The translations under genes and the position numbers were made by a program. A stretch of DNA of 62,000 nucleotides from contig JBBHKE010002532.1 in assembly GCA_037447655.1 (NCBI GenBank), forward strand, positions 1 to 62,000, written 5' to 3'. Of this stretch, positions 45,412-59,197 are shown in pieces (position 1 is the first letter of the stretch; each line of letters begins with the position of its first letter). Origin of the DNA: Zygnema cylindricum. Its lineage: Eukaryota; Streptophyta; Zygnematophyceae; Zygnematales; Zygnemataceae. A model generated the notes under the pieces. That model was not told the origin of the DNA. It worked only from the letters and a program-made list of their open reading frames with translations, and searched no databases.

Positions 45412-45620
45412 AAAAAGAGAAAAATATTGCTTATATTGCTTTATATATGTCTTTTTTTCATGGCAAATTTATCGTGGGGAATTTCGGAGGAAGAAGTTGC
45501 ATGATAAAGCTTTGTACACATTCGCATCCCTTTGTATAGTTCCTGATGTCAAGGAAAGGATTAAAGTTTCTAAAGAAAAATCTTATTTTTCAAAAAAGAC
45601 GAATGTCAGGTAGAAAAATC
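45411..45620. repeat. 210-bp direct repeat, copy 2
   Basis: Counterpart of 41879-42092, following a 45-base A-rich run at 45365-45410. Confidence 0.85.
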
Positions 45621-45715
45621 AGAGTTTTAAGTTTTCAGTGTAAAGAAATGAAAAGTCGAAAAACAAATTCGGATAGTTTTATCAATCCATTTTCAGTTTG
45701 CCGTTAGTAACAGGT

Positions 45716-47571
<1,856 letters not shown>

Positions 47572-48139
47572 TTTTTGGAACATACAGTTAGTGTCTATCC
47601 TCATTGCTACGACCATTTTCTTTTCAAAAAAAAAATGCACAAATAACAAAAAAAAAATGCAAAAAAAAGTGATAATGAACAAATAAATGCAAATGCAAAT
47701 GGTTTTGTTTTGTTTTTTTTTTTTTTTTTTTTTTTTTGGTTTCGGGCAGAGGGAGTTATGTTTACAGGAAGAGTAGGCATTGAGTAAGGTAAGATGCTCG
47801 GATAAAATGCAAAAAAAGGTTGAAGCTACCACTTGGAAAGGTCATCTGAGTGTATAAAAAGAAGGCATGAGAAGTCAACCATAGACAATTATTTTGAAAA
47901 CTACAATCGAAATGCACAAGCTGTTTAGTTTTCTACTATCTTCCATCTTTGTTTCATCTTTATAGGTAACAAACCTTCAACGGTGGCAAACGTATCCTTA
48001 GCTTCGGATTTGAAACAGTTTGCTACGAAATTTGAATTTTGAAATTGGAATTGAAAATTTGAATACAGGAAACACGCGGCAAACTCTGGTAAACAAAAGG
48101 AGGGTTCTGTACTTTCGGTGGACCAGTCGGTGGACCTGC
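47572..48139. other. Intergenic
   Basis: Begins with a copy of the TACAGTTAGTGTCTA unit, then A- and T-runs (28 Ts near 47711). No gene supported. Confidence 0.5.
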
Positions 48140-48345
48140 ATCCACCGTGGTCCGAAGACACGTGGTTTGTACGACGTGTAAGGCCTGTCATTGCATGTTC
48201 GTCGTGGATATTTATTTGCTTTTTCACGTGTACCAATGATACACGTCCAGTGTGTGGCTACTGGCTAGTGTCTTCGCGAGGAGACTATCCACACTCTGGA
48301 GGATTCGCGGTATTGCTCCGCGGATTTGAAAAAGCAAAACATCCC
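48140..48345. repeat. Dispersed repeat with CGTCGTGGATATTT core, copy 2
   Basis: CGTCGTGGATATTTATTTGC with CACGTGTACC and ACACGTCCAGTGTGTGG words related to 19650-20005 (reverse) and 49040-49300. Confidence 0.5.
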
Positions 48346-48863
48346 GCCGCAAAACTTTAAGCACAAACGTTTGGAGTATCCTCCAAGTAGACATGCTTCG
48401 TAAAAAATTGTACAAAGTTGTACAAAAACACAGTGTCCATTAAACAATCCCACTTTTACTCTAATGGAGGTCCACCAAAACATTATTGCCAGTAAACGTG
48501 ACGGACGACAGGCGTAATGTATTTTTGAACGAGTCCGTACTTCATATTCGGGTATGTACAACTTTTGTTACCTGGTTCCTTTTGCAAGCTGCTGCCTGAT
48601 GTCCGCCTGTTCACATTGTAGTAAATATTTTCACACATCAACAATAATCCGTAGCACCATTCGATTCGCTTATGAAGGGGGGTCTATGCTAAATAAATGA
48701 TACCAGCGCAGAAACTGTAGTTGCCATCCATTGGTGTTGTCTCCAAACGCGGCTTGAAGTAATGTACGGCAATACAATAGTACTATCAAAAATTACAAAT
48801 ACACAAACATAAAAGTACGTAAAGAACAGCCTATTGATGCGTAGAGTAATTAAAACTTGTAAG
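48346..48863. other. Intergenic, nothing recognised
   Basis: No coding feature supported. A GGACGACAGGCG stretch near 48500 has no known match. Confidence 0.45.
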
Positions 48864-48990
48864 TTAGGGATTGTCCCCATGTGCCAAAGTAAGGTTTTTT
48901 TTCAAAGGTTTCCTCAAAAATTAGTGTTGTACCGATAAAATTACAATCGTATGAAGAAAGTGAAAAAAATGAAAGGTCACGTTGCATTAG
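48864..48990. mobile_element. Left-end fragment of the GTCCCCATGT element family
   Basis: TTAGGGATTGTCCCCATGTG, then CCAAAGTAAGG and GAAGAAAGTGAAAAAAATGA, closely following 20968-21080. No matching right end nearby. Confidence 0.75.
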
Positions 48991-49039
48991 CTTGAAACTT
49001 AGGTCGGACTTCCATTAGCAAAAAGTGAGGTTGTTTACT

Positions 49040-49300
49040 AAAGGTTATACTTTATAGTACCATTCCGTACCCCTTTTTTTTTGTCGGGAAAAACATCTTT
49101 ACTAAAAAATCACCAAGGTTATGGGCGTAAAACTTGGTCATCGGATGCTCTGCTTTTTTAATCCGAGACGCCATCTCGTGAACCTTTCGGTGTGTGGCTA
49201 ATGTTAGAACACTACGCATACATTGGACGTGTAAAATTGGGCAGCGTGGAAAAGGAGAAAAAATATCCACGGTGAACGCCCATCCCATAATTACATTCGA
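49040..49300. repeat. Dispersed repeat with CGTGGATATTT core, copy 3
   Basis: The minus strand reads CACCGTGGATATTTTTTCTC ... TTACGCCCATAACCTTGG, matching 19670-20000 in order. It ends about 220 bp beyond the stop codon of the reductase gene. Confidence 0.6.
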
Positions 49301-49515
49301 ATGTCCTTAAACTCTAGAGTTCCAAATGCTATTAAACATTATGTAGATCAAATTCTATTATGACACCTTGGAGGGTTTTTTAGGGTTCAATTCAGATTCA
49401 AAGAGTCGATCATTTTGCACTATTACCATATTCTACTCCGAAACAATTGATATTTAGGTCGCTTAACCTTCGATTTTTTTTAGTCTTGCCGCATACATTC
49501 ATGTGCTTCCAAGGG

Positions 49516-52500
49516 CTACTTTTTCCCTTTTGTAGGAAGTTCAAAAAGTCCTACATCTACAATGGACTTTGCTGTATCCACTACGGATTTTTCCGCCTCC
49601 ATGTACTCAAATCCCAGTTCCGTTTCGGCCCGTTTACTATCAAACTCTTTTGGAGGTTGAAACATGTGACGTCGCAAGTAGCCAATGGAAAGTTGGGGAT
49701 GAAAAAGTGCTAGAACGTACATGAGAGCATTTGGTGCAACGCCGATAGGCAATTTCGCATTTCCATAATCCTTCTTTAAAAATGCTGCAAAAATCGGCAA
49801 CCCAAAGTCCAAAGCCTTGTCAATACCCCAATTGTGCCCCAATATATAGAATGGACTCCTGTGTTGCCAATATAGAGATCAACCTATTAATGACAAAAAA
49901 ATATAACTACAACGTGTATACTTGTTAAGGTTACTAACACTATTGGTGCCACTAAGTTTTAGCCCTTGAACTTAAAATAGTATTAATAGTACTATTTTTT
50001 TCTTTATGCTGGTATGAGTAAAATGTAGGTACATTGATAAAAAATTGTTAGTCACACGATTTTATGACAAACATTAAATAGAGTTACGTATGGTTTGTGT
50101 CAATCCGTACTTATACATGCTTTAAGGTACAAATAAGTCTTTGTGACTTCAGATTACGAATTAGTAACGCAAAGTTCAAAGTTCCGTTTTCCAAATCGTG
50201 TAGACGACAATTTATGATTTTTTCACTTTCTACGGTGAACACCGCGAACTATGAAAGAATGTGACCTGACAATTTGATTTGTCAAAATCTATTAAATGTT
50301 TAGACTATTTTGATTCCATTTGAAAGCAGAGTAAACGTTTACGCTAAGATGTAGAATGTATTATAGACGAAACTAATTTAGCCTAGGAAATCAGAAAATA
50401 GACAAAGTGGATAAATTTTACGAGGTGTTAAAGTTAAGTTTCCAATAATGCCATTTTCATAACTAGGAACAAGTAACGCCCCTTAAGTAGAGTTAGACTA
50501 CACAAAAGGTAACAAAAATAGAGTAGAAGTAATTTTAAGATTTAAGCGAACAATTAGTGTTAAAAGACCTTGATTACACAATGAAAAATAGTGTACTAAA
50601 TGTGGAGACATCACACTAGGTGGAGCCAATGTAATCACTGTGACCAATAAATAGAATTTGAGTCTGAATGAAACATGTGGACATCCTATATTTAGTATTA
50701 ATCCATAAGTTGTGTTTTCTTTTTGTACCTGCAATGTCGATAACGGGATAGTACCCTGGCCTGCATACAATGTAACGTCCCTTGGCAGTCTCCTTCTCAA
50801 GAGCTGCCACGTGGCAGTATGCGACGTCACGAACATCCACAATATTCATATTAGCATTTGGAGCCAAAATCAGCGAACCGTCCAACATTTGTAGAATAAA
50901 CTGGGGAAGGAAAAAAGGCAACCCGAAAAAAAAGAAAGAAACCAAGAATTGCAGAATTTCAGCAAAATTTGAACAATTCAGCCAAGTTAAAACAGTTCAG
51001 AACATCTCCTAACGCAGTGAACCACCATACTGTTCAGAAAACCACACTTTTTCTGAACGGACCTAATGCGAAAACATAATTCAGATTATGTGGATCTGCA
51101 AAGGAATCATGAAAATAAACTTTCCAACAAAACGCAAACGTATATTATAACAGATTGTCAGTGAAATTCCCCACACCAATTCCGTTTGGGATTTAGATGA
51201 TACATACAAAGTTCGTAGTACAAGGAGCATTATTTTTTAGAGAACAAATTGACGAAGCTGTGGACTATTCATACTTTTCCGAGACTTCTCCACAATGAAA
51301 AAAATAACGATCAGGACTCGCTCCTCTCATTGCAAAATTATTTTCCCACTACTTCCAATTAGGACAAAACAAGCCCCAAGCATAGGTTCCTCAGAACTCA
51401 AAACCTTGTGATGTTCACCGGAATGTATGAGAAGAAAGACATTTACAATGCTGGTTTAATATTAACTGCACTGAACAAACGGCCTCCAAATACAAACTTT
51501 CAAAGTCCTTGATACTGTGGGTACTCACGAGTGGACTCGACCGTGCATGTAGTTTATCAAAAACGGGTCCAAAAACGTATGACGGAAGAATTGTAACTAA
51601 CTCAAACCGCCACGTGTCGTCTTCCTGTTCGTTGTACACTTTCCACGCATATTTTTCAGAGAGAGTTTTTGCCAAATAATACGGGTCCTGAATAGTGGCC
51701 TTCTCATTCCAGTCACCTTCATTGTACGGTCGTCCTGTCACAGCGCTTTCTTGGCCCACTGCCGCGATACTGGATGTCACGACTACGCGCCTGCACACAG
51801 ATAGACCGACAGAGGGAAAGGGAGGCGGAGAGAGAGAGTAGAAGAGAGGACAAGAGAAAGGGAGAGGACAAGGAGATTGGGAGAGGGAAGAGGGGAATGG
51901 GGGAGAGGTGGAGGGAGAGGGAAAAGGGAAGGGAGAGGAGAGGGAGAGAGAGTGGGAGAGGAGAGGGAGAGAGAGTGGGAGAGGAGAAGGAGAGAGAGTG
52001 GGAGAGGGAGAGGGAGAGACCATATAAGAAGATTGCACACTGTGTTGTTTCCCATAAAGCAAGTACATGAAGGAGAAGCACGACTTGCTTCCTGAGAGAG
52101 AAGAGGGACAGAAAGAAAGAAAAAGGAGAAATGGGACGGGAGACTAAAATGCAGAAAAAGTGGACATAAAGAATGGAGGAAGTATGGAAGAAAATCCACA
52201 ATCTTCCACTCTCAACTTCAATAGACCACTTACTTTGCACATCTTGCCTTCAGAATCGACGAAAAAATATTTTTTGTGCCGTCCACAGCAGGGTCAACAA
52301 TCTCTTTGTATGGATCTTTCTTTGCTTTTAGTTGGACTACAGTTGCCACGTGGCACACATATTCACATCCTTCCACGACTTTATCAAAGCTTCCAGGAAC
52401 CATGAGGTCAGCGGAAAATAGCTCCAAATGGCCACTAGTGCCTTCCGCCTGTCAAAAAAAACGTTTTATTTTGCAAATAAGCAGTTGATTTGCAAAGTTT

Positions 52501-53928
52501 CAGATGTTGTGCAAATTTTCAGTTGTTTTACGAAGTTTCAGTTATTTTGCAAATTTTTGGTTACTTCGCAATATTTCAGTTCATTTGCAACTTTTCAGTT
52601 CTTTAGCGAATTTTCAGATTTTTCCGCAAAATTTCAGTTCTACAGCAAAACTTCAGTTCTTTTGCAAATTTTTAGCTAGATTTCAAGATTCACCGAAGGG
52701 CTCAACACATTTTCAGTTTTGGGCAAAAGACTCAAAATCACAACGATAAAGATTACAAAATAGAACCTTTCAGAACATGAGAAAAAATCGGTTTCAAAGA
52801 ACAAATAAAAGCTTGATGGTCAACGGACAAATGTTATTCCTTGGTCAACGAACCAAACTACTAAAGCTGTAAAGAAGCAAATTAAGAATGTTGATTCAAG
52901 GTTGACTGCTAGGGGTTGCTCGCTAAAAGTTAAATTTAAAAGTCAGAAAACTAAATTGAAGAATGAAACTTGACAATATCAAATTTTGAGAACAAGTTCT
53001 AAAATATCATGTTGACTTAGAAGTAATCATTTTCACAGTTTTCGAGAAAATAGTCGAATACCAAAAGGTTTCTTACAACTTGACAGTTTCACATTTTGAG
53101 AGAAAATGCCAAAAGATCATATTCAGGTTTTCAGTTTCATTTTCAAAAAAAAAACCGAAAGATAATATTCGCTCACAGGTTTTGGATTTCAAATTTCTAG
53201 AAAAAAAAACCAAAAGATCATATAGACTTAAAAATTTCGACTTCACAGTTTGGGAGAAAATGCCAAAAGATCATATTGACTTACAAGTTTTCGAATCCAA
53301 CCGTTTTTCTTTTCGTCATTCGAATCTCGTACGGTTCCCTTAACCTTGTATCCCTTTTCCAATAACTGTCGAACCACATGAGATCCAATGTAGCCTGCAA
53401 AATGACAACAGAAAATGAAAGATAGAGAGTTGCGGCGTTATCTGAAGCCCACCCACTTTAATTTATGTTCTATTTTGGTTTCCTTCTTGCTTACATTGAC
53501 TCACTGCTGAAAAAACACGAAAAACGAAAAAAAGGAAAATAAGGTTTTATCAATGTATCCTACAGCATTGCAATGAAAGATAGAGACTTGAGACATTATT
53601 CGCCCATTCACTTTCTAGTTTATGTTTTGTTTTCGTTTCATTTCTGAAAATAAAGAGCTTTTTGGTTTTGAATATGTTGCTCACATTGACTATCTAAGGC
53701 CATTTCACGGCTTATTTCTATTTTACTTTATTTCTTTTCTCTCGAAAGGAAAAAAAAAAAAGGTTTTTTCAACGTTTAATTGCTTACATTCACTTCAGTT
53801 TACTTCAAATTTAAAAAACTGACATAGAGCAGTAAAAGAGACCAGCAGTGAGCTTTGATGAAAGTGACGTCACCTCCAGCACCCGTGACGCAGACAGTGA
53901 TTTCAGAATTCTTCGAAATGTCCGCCAT
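49516..53928 (-). CDS. CCR/DFR-like NAD(P)-dependent reductase (extended SDR), six exons
   Basis: Predicted NAD(P)H-dependent reductase related to cinnamoyl-CoA and dihydroflavonol reductases; substrate unknown. Exons: 53874-53928, 53285-53394, 52234-52448, 51529-51790, 50729-50900, 49516-49784. All GT-AG with matching phases, 1083 bases, 360 aa, close to the family length. The Rossmann motif TGAGGYIG (15-22) is split by intron 1. HVATVVQL lies in the fourth strand region, the active-site Ser is in VVVTSSIAA (about 133), and YYLAK places Tyr164 and Lys168. NIVDVRDVAYCHV and RYIVC follow in the usual order. The CCR hallmark NWYCYGK is absent, so it should not be called a true CCR. Intron 3 holds a CT tract on the sense strand; introns 1 and 2 hold tandem repeats. 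The exon 6 acceptor was chosen because it alone keeps phase. A TATA box lies about 30 bp before the ATG, with seven 78-bp repeats beyond it. Confidence 0.9.
51805..52020 (+). repeat. GA-rich tract in reductase intron 3
   Basis: GAGAGGGAGAG-type low complexity; CT-rich in the sense of the gene and ending about 15 bp from the acceptor of exon 4, so it extends the polypyrimidine tract to about 200 bases. Confidence 0.85.
52480..52690. repeat. About 21-bp tandem repeat in reductase intron 2
   Basis: Ten or so variants of TTTTGCAAATTTTCAGTT. Open frames reading FCKFSVVLRSF here are shadows. Confidence 0.85.
52965..53300. repeat. About 60-bp tandem repeat in reductase intron 2
   Basis: Five variants combining GAGAAAATGCCAAAAGATCA, TATTGACTTACAAGTTTTCG and similar; the last unit runs into exon 2 at 53285, whose donor GTAAGTCAATATG is itself part of the repeat unit. 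Confidence 0.8.
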
Positions 53929-53956
53929 GTCTCAACCTTCACTTCTCCAAGTAAAA

Positions 53957-53966
53957 AGTATATACT
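53957..53966 (-). promoter_or_regulatory. TATA box of the reductase gene
   Basis: AGTATATACT on the minus strand, 29-38 bp upstream of the ATG (53926-53928), so the 5' leader would be only a few bases. Confidence 0.55.
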
Positions 53967-53968
53967 AA

Positions 53969-54516
53969 GTCACGTCACGTACAAAGAAGCTCCACAGCTA
54001 TGCAGCAATACTGCAATGTGAAGTTGTCACTCAAAACTTATGAATTGTCACGTCACGTACAGAGAAGCTCCACAGCTATGCAGCAATACTGCAATGTGAA
54101 GTTGTCACTCAAAACTTATGAATTGTCACGTCACGTACAGAGAAGCTCCACAGCTATGCAGCAATACTGCAATGTGAAGTTGTCACTCAAAACTTATGAA
54201 TTGTCACGTCACGTACAGAGAAGCTCCACAGCTATGCAGCAATACTGCAATGTGAAGTTGTCACTCAAAACTTATGAATTGTCACGTCACGTACAGAGAA
54301 GCTCCACAGCTATGCAGCGAATACTGCAATGTGAAGTTGTCACTCAAAACTTATGAATTGTCACGTCACGTACAGAGAAGCTCCACAGCTATGCAGCAAT
54401 ACTGCAATGTGAAGTTGTCACTCAAAACTTATGAATTGTCACGTCACGTACAGAGAAGCTCCACAGCTATGCAGCAATACTGCAATGTGAAGTTGTCACT
54501 CAAAACTTATGAATTG
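53969..54516 (-). repeat. Seven 78-bp tandem repeats in the reductase promoter
   Basis: Units start at 53969, 54047, 54125, 54203, 54281, 54360 and 54438; the fifth is 79 bp through one inserted base. Units are virtually identical apart from one substitution in the first. Each carries GTCACGTCACGTAC (minus strand GTACGTGACGTGAC), an ACGT-core site of the bZIP type, so seven evenly spaced copies stand directly upstream of the TATA box. The 26-residue peptide repeats encoded on the plus strand arise because 78 is divisible by three. Confidence 0.92.
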
Positions 54517-56043
54517 TTGGAACTTCCAAGCTTTTAAAGTTCGTGACTGCAGAAGTAGACAGAATCAAATGTACTGTATAGTACTGTACTGTATTAAATT
54601 GTACTGTATTGAACTGACGCCACAGTGCTGTACTGTAGTGACTTGTTCAATAAGATATATGTTATTTTTTTTTACTTGTTCTGTACTTTTGGCAATGGGA
54701 GTGACCGCCGAGTACGTAGACACCGTTGACTTCAGACTTTTTCTCATGGACACGCGAATCAAGCATGCCGTACATAATTGAAACCTTTCCACTAATCACT
54801 TTTGCCCAGCACTAGGCGTACGGACATACTTTCGCCGGCCGTTAGAAAGAAGCAGACAGAAGAACGTCCGGCTGTGACTTTTGTTTGTTTCTTCTTGTCG
54901 CAACCCTCCGTCGCAAATCGAGACCGTCGCATAGAAAGCGAAATTTTTGTAGTCACCTTCGCTTCAAATATTTTATCGGTGTTTTCTCGGTTTCGTCGGT
55001 ATCTTCGGCTTCAAATGTTTTACGTACTTCAATTTGTTTGGATATATCCATTTCAAAGTCTGGAAATTGAATCTTTCAGATTTTTTCAATTGGCTGTATC
55101 TCTTTCAGGGAAAAGATTCTTTTGACAGAGTCTTTCCGCCAAAACACTGGAAAAATACTACTACCCAATAAAAATGTTGTCGGACGGCCAAGATTTACTT
55201 GTCGACATTGCGTTAACACGTGTGTTAAATCGAGATTTTCGTCAGAAACAGACGCAGTTGCCGGCGGCTGTCTTTAGCATGGCCGTGAGATTGTCTGTTC
55301 CGGCTGGTTCGTACTGAATTTGTCCTTCACCGTACATAGACTCAAATTGTGTGTGTACTCATCAAATACGGGATGCGTCCGCATGTTTAGCGTTTTGCAA
55401 TTCTGAAGTCCCTCGATTCCAGCACACCGTCAACGTTAAATTAATGTCCGTACAATGTACCGTACACTCAAAACATCACAGCTGGACGTCGGAAGATGCC
55501 AGACAGTTACGTAGGACGCCTTCCAGAGCTTCATTAGGTTATTCGTACACACGAACGCACGTTAATGCATAAAAGAGGTACGTACTCAACTGAACCAGAC
55601 GTCAATCACAAGCCACTATGCTTATTCGCCAGCCTGCTATTTTGTCTCCGGACACGTAAAGTACTTAAGTGGTTGTCCACGGAAAAGATCTTGACAGTTT
55701 CAAGATGCACGCTGACGTAAGCAATTATACCCCTCATACAAGAGCGTTTTACAGTCCCCCTCGAAGGGTAACTAATGACGCTGAAAAATCCTTAGGTAAT
55801 AGAAACGTGCCACGTACCACAAGAAAAAATCCGGGAGCACGGGACTACTTGTCCGTCGTCTAGAACAAACAAAAAACGGTTATGGGGATAATAATTTCCT
55901 CTGACAAAGGTTGTTTCTGTACCGTTCCTAAAAATCCGACTGCCGACAGGAAGTACGTGGAATCACACCGACAGCGTTTGTCGTTTTACCACAGCCTCAA
56001 CCGATAAATTTGCTGACGATCATGAAAAAGATTGCTGCGCGTT
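54517..56043. other. Upstream region of the reductase, nothing recognised
   Basis: GTACTGTA words cluster at 54568-54645. The stretch 54780-55860 is less AT-rich, with several short frames but no domain. It could hold an unrecognised exon. Confidence 0.4.
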
Positions 56044-56091
56044 AGGGGATGTCCCCATGTAATCGGAACTTTGATTAAGTATTTTGGACTG

Positions 56092-57178
56092 TACACCGCG
56101 AATCGTTATTACCGTTATGAACTCTATATCGGCGCCCCCAAATATTAATTCCTAAACCCGAAATAGAATTGATAATACTAAATTTTACGTTAATTACGGT
56201 TCTAGAGAATTAGCATTCATGATTCTAATCTATGATATTATTGAATACTATACACCGCGCATCGTAATTAGAGTAATGAAAAAATTAGAGTAAAATAAGA
56301 GAAAAAAATAATTAGAGTAATTTACTCTAATTTATGTGATAGAACTGTTTCAAAAAGGAATTTTCTCTAATTTATGCGGTGTACTCTAATTTGGCAAGTT
56401 AATATCCTCTACTGTAAATAAAGTATTCGTACAGAATTTGACAAAACGTACAGTTTATCGTCACTATGACGTTTGCACTACGCGTTTTGTTAAAACGCAG
56501 TTACATGATAATGGCATGTATTAAATCATTATTTGTACTTTTTTATTTATAAAAGTACAATTTTGCACATTCGGACTTCGTCTGTACTCCACACTATTTA
56601 AAACGAACATCTATTAGAATTAAAAACGCTAATTAAACCTTACCTTAAATAGTATAATGAAAAAATTAGAATCATTTACTCTATTTGATGTGATAGAATC
56701 GAAATTTCGAGCGACCGAATTAGAGTAATTTACTCTAATTACGATTCGCGGTGTAGTGTACAGACGTATCAATTCGTACAAAACGGTACTTTATTAAGTA
56801 AAAAAGTACGAAATATGGATTAAAATAATCGCGATCGAATGTAAAACTACGCTCAAAATAAGAGACATACTAAGATCATACCTATTTTAGTGTAAAGACA
56901 TGTGTGGCGAAATAAATATTCGAGCGAACACCCAAATTAGAGTTATGAAAAAGTTAGAGTCAAAGGACGCGACACTGTACGATTTGTCAGATTTTTTACT
57001 TTTACCTATTTTACTGTGAAGATCCTGATGGCAGATCTGTTGTACCAAAACTACAATTAATGATCAATTAGTATTAAACATTTTTTTCAAAAAAAATGAA
57101 AATCGTAATTAGTGTTAATAACGCTAATTATTTTTTAACACTAATAATTTCTCAACGCTAATAACGATTCACGATGTA
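56092..57178. mobile_element. Outer MITE of the TACACCG family
   Basis: Left TACACCGCGAATCGTTATTA and right TAATAACGATTCACGATGTA are inverted. About 1.09 kb because another family member is inserted within it. Confidence 0.65.
56251..56755. mobile_element. Inner MITE of the TACACCG family
   Basis: Left TACACCGCGCATCGTAATTA, right TAATTACGATTCGCGGTGTA. Interior has repeated AATTAGAGTAATTTACTCTA palindromes. It lies inside the outer copy, so one family jumped into itself. Confidence 0.75.
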
Positions 57179-58098
57179 GTGAAGATTCTTCGTACTACTT
57201 TGAAGAGGGTCCTAGTGTGCGAAAATGAAATCGGAACTTTGACATGTGTTGGTTGTAGACGTAGGTACAACTTTATGACGGTTGAAGACGACTACGAAAT
57301 TGGTGACGCCAACAAAAACAGCGACAGTTGTAGACAGCTAGATTTTTTTGAATTTTGTGACATGGCAGATGTTTAGGGTTTTGTGAGACTCTGACGCCAT
57401 GCTCACTTATGACAACGTCGACGTCACATATTCAATAACTTTCGACCATGGCCACCCTATTTCGTTTTTTCGGCTTTTCTCACTCGACTTGCCATAAAAC
57501 TTTAAAAATATGCATAAAGGTAGTCAAAAGAATTATTTTTGAAATATCTTTCATTTTATACCAGTATTGTCTTGCCTCGTTCTAATAAGTGTGAGATAAA
57601 AACGATAGTGTGAGAGGGAGAGGGGAGAGGCGCCGACGACGCAAAATTCTGCAAAAGACCCATTAATGAAAGTGGAGGTCCGAGGCCACTCCATAAATTT
57701 TTTCGTACATGCTCGTCTTCTCCGTACATGTGCGTGACGGGCAGGAGAAAAATATGAGAACTATCCCTCTTAAAATCTTCTCACTCGTGTGGCGCGTGCG
57801 TGGGTCGTTTTTCATTCGTTGTTTGGGCGTTACTTCAACTAATAACACCCTCTTGTGGTGATGTTGATGAAGTTTTTTGATAGACTAGATTCTCTTGCCC
57901 GGGGATGGAAAAAAGGAAAAGGCCAAAATGCATTCATATGACGACAGACATGTGGTATATTCAAATTTTCGAATTGACGTTTCACTGTACTTTGTAAAAA
58001 TGATTTTCTCGTACGGCTAAAGTTTTCTCAAAGTTCTCTGAATTTTGGGGGAAAGCGACAGAGAAAAATCGATACTTTAATACATGGGGACACCCCCT

Positions 58099-58503
58099 AT
58101 ATCTCAAATGACATTGTATTTTAAAAACCTATACAGAAAAAATATCCGTCGTAGATGCAAACGGACTACAAAAAAAATCGTAGTTATCCTCGTCGAAAAT
58201 TTTTATAATCACTTGAGACGTGTGAAGTTGTTTTACAATTTGTGGTATAGTGATACATTACTTTATAATACAAATGCAATATGTTTTAAGGTAAAGTTTG
58301 AAAATGACGTGACATGACGTGGTTGTGGGACGAGAAACACAAGACGACAAAATGTAGTGTATGCTAAGTTTGAAGATGTCGCAAATTGTGCTTACCGTTA
58401 TTTCACTTTCTTCGCACGTTTGAAGGTTTGAATGGTAAATTGCTAAGTTTTTGGGCAAAACGACAAAAGAAAACCCTCAATTTGCAACATGGGGACGCAC
58501 TAA
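58099..58503 (-). mobile_element. Fragment of the GTCCCCATGT family with two empty MITE sites
   Basis: Read on the minus strand, TTAGTGCGTCCCCATGTTGC starts the element and the next 270 bases align with 20968-22600 once the two MITEs there are removed. Empty site 1 (ACAATTTGC, about 58380-58390) and empty site 2 (single TA at 58355-58356) are both intact. Confidence 0.8.
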
Positions 58504-59197
58504 GCGATGGAGTACAATTAAAAACAGCTAGCACGACTTTAGGTTCTGTCCACATGTTCTACAGTAGGGGTTTTATTTTTTAAACAAGTCTCAGATGGTT
58601 TCTGCAACTCTGAGACCTCCATAGGTCCTCATAGTAGGCAACTCACACGAAGCCCTTAGGATATCCCTAACCCCCTTGTAACCCTTCACCAAAAATAACT
58701 GCCACCCTGGCAAAAAACAACTTTGACCAGCCTCACTTTTGTGAAGAAATGACTTCCCTGAGCCAATAGCGAAAAGAATCAAGTGATTTGCTCCCCTGAG
58801 AAGTAAGTTATGAATGGCCAAAGATGGCTTATAAATATAGAATGCCTTTAGATAGATAGGCGGCTACCTCTAAAATTATCTAAGTCTAAACCCCTCTCTA
58901 AATCCCCTTCTATTGAAGTACGGTACCAATCACAAGACCGTGCAGTACGGAAAGGTACTGGTGCTGAAGTACTTTCTGTACGGCCCTTATACAGCATGAC
59001 CATAAAGGTGACGCCTGTCACATCCATACTTGTCATGATGCTTCTCGAAGATCTCGTAATCAATGAGATATCGCCACTTGTCATCCGGTGTAGGGGTGAC
59101 CGAAAACCGCCAAAGAGACCATTATGCAATGTTGGCTCGCACCATGGGCGTCCGATCCAAGTCGGCTTTAATACAAGCCGTCGAAATAAATGTATGT
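58504..59197. other. Flank of the copia element, nothing recognised
   Basis: Contains GTACGGAAAGGTACTGGTGC-like GGTAC words near 58920-58985 but no supported gene. Confidence 0.45.

Larger units (their letters stand above)
56044..58098. mobile_element. Element with AGGGGATGTCCCCATGTA termini
   Basis: Left AGGGGATGTCCCCATGTA and right TACATGGGGACACCCCCT are inverted at 16 of 18 positions. 2.05 kb, related at its ends to 20968-23016. It contains two nested MITEs (56092-57178 and 56251-56755) and a 65-residue frame at 57179-57376 with a CVGC motif that I do not recognise. No transposase, no target duplication visible. Confidence 0.6.

Noticed and set aside
49516-49842. Reductase last exon extended upstream to 49842 or 49855
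   Set aside because: The acceptors there (CACAG, GGAG) would put the exon out of phase with exon 5; the acceptor TTTTTGCAG before 49784 restores phase and the expected protein alignment.
53969-54516. CRISPR-like array
   Set aside because: The repeats are contiguous with no spacers and the genome is eukaryotic.
54000-54537. Plus-strand frames of 118 and 87 residues with a perfect 26-residue repeat
   Set aside because: A direct consequence of a 78-bp tandem repeat divisible by three; one unit has a 1-base insertion that breaks the frame, and the DNA is the promoter of the minus-strand reductase.
56044-58503. A single 2.46-kb element from 56044 to 58503
   Set aside because: A complete inverted end already closes at 58098, and 58099-58503 begins with its own end; two adjacent or nested elements fit better, although the order is unproven.
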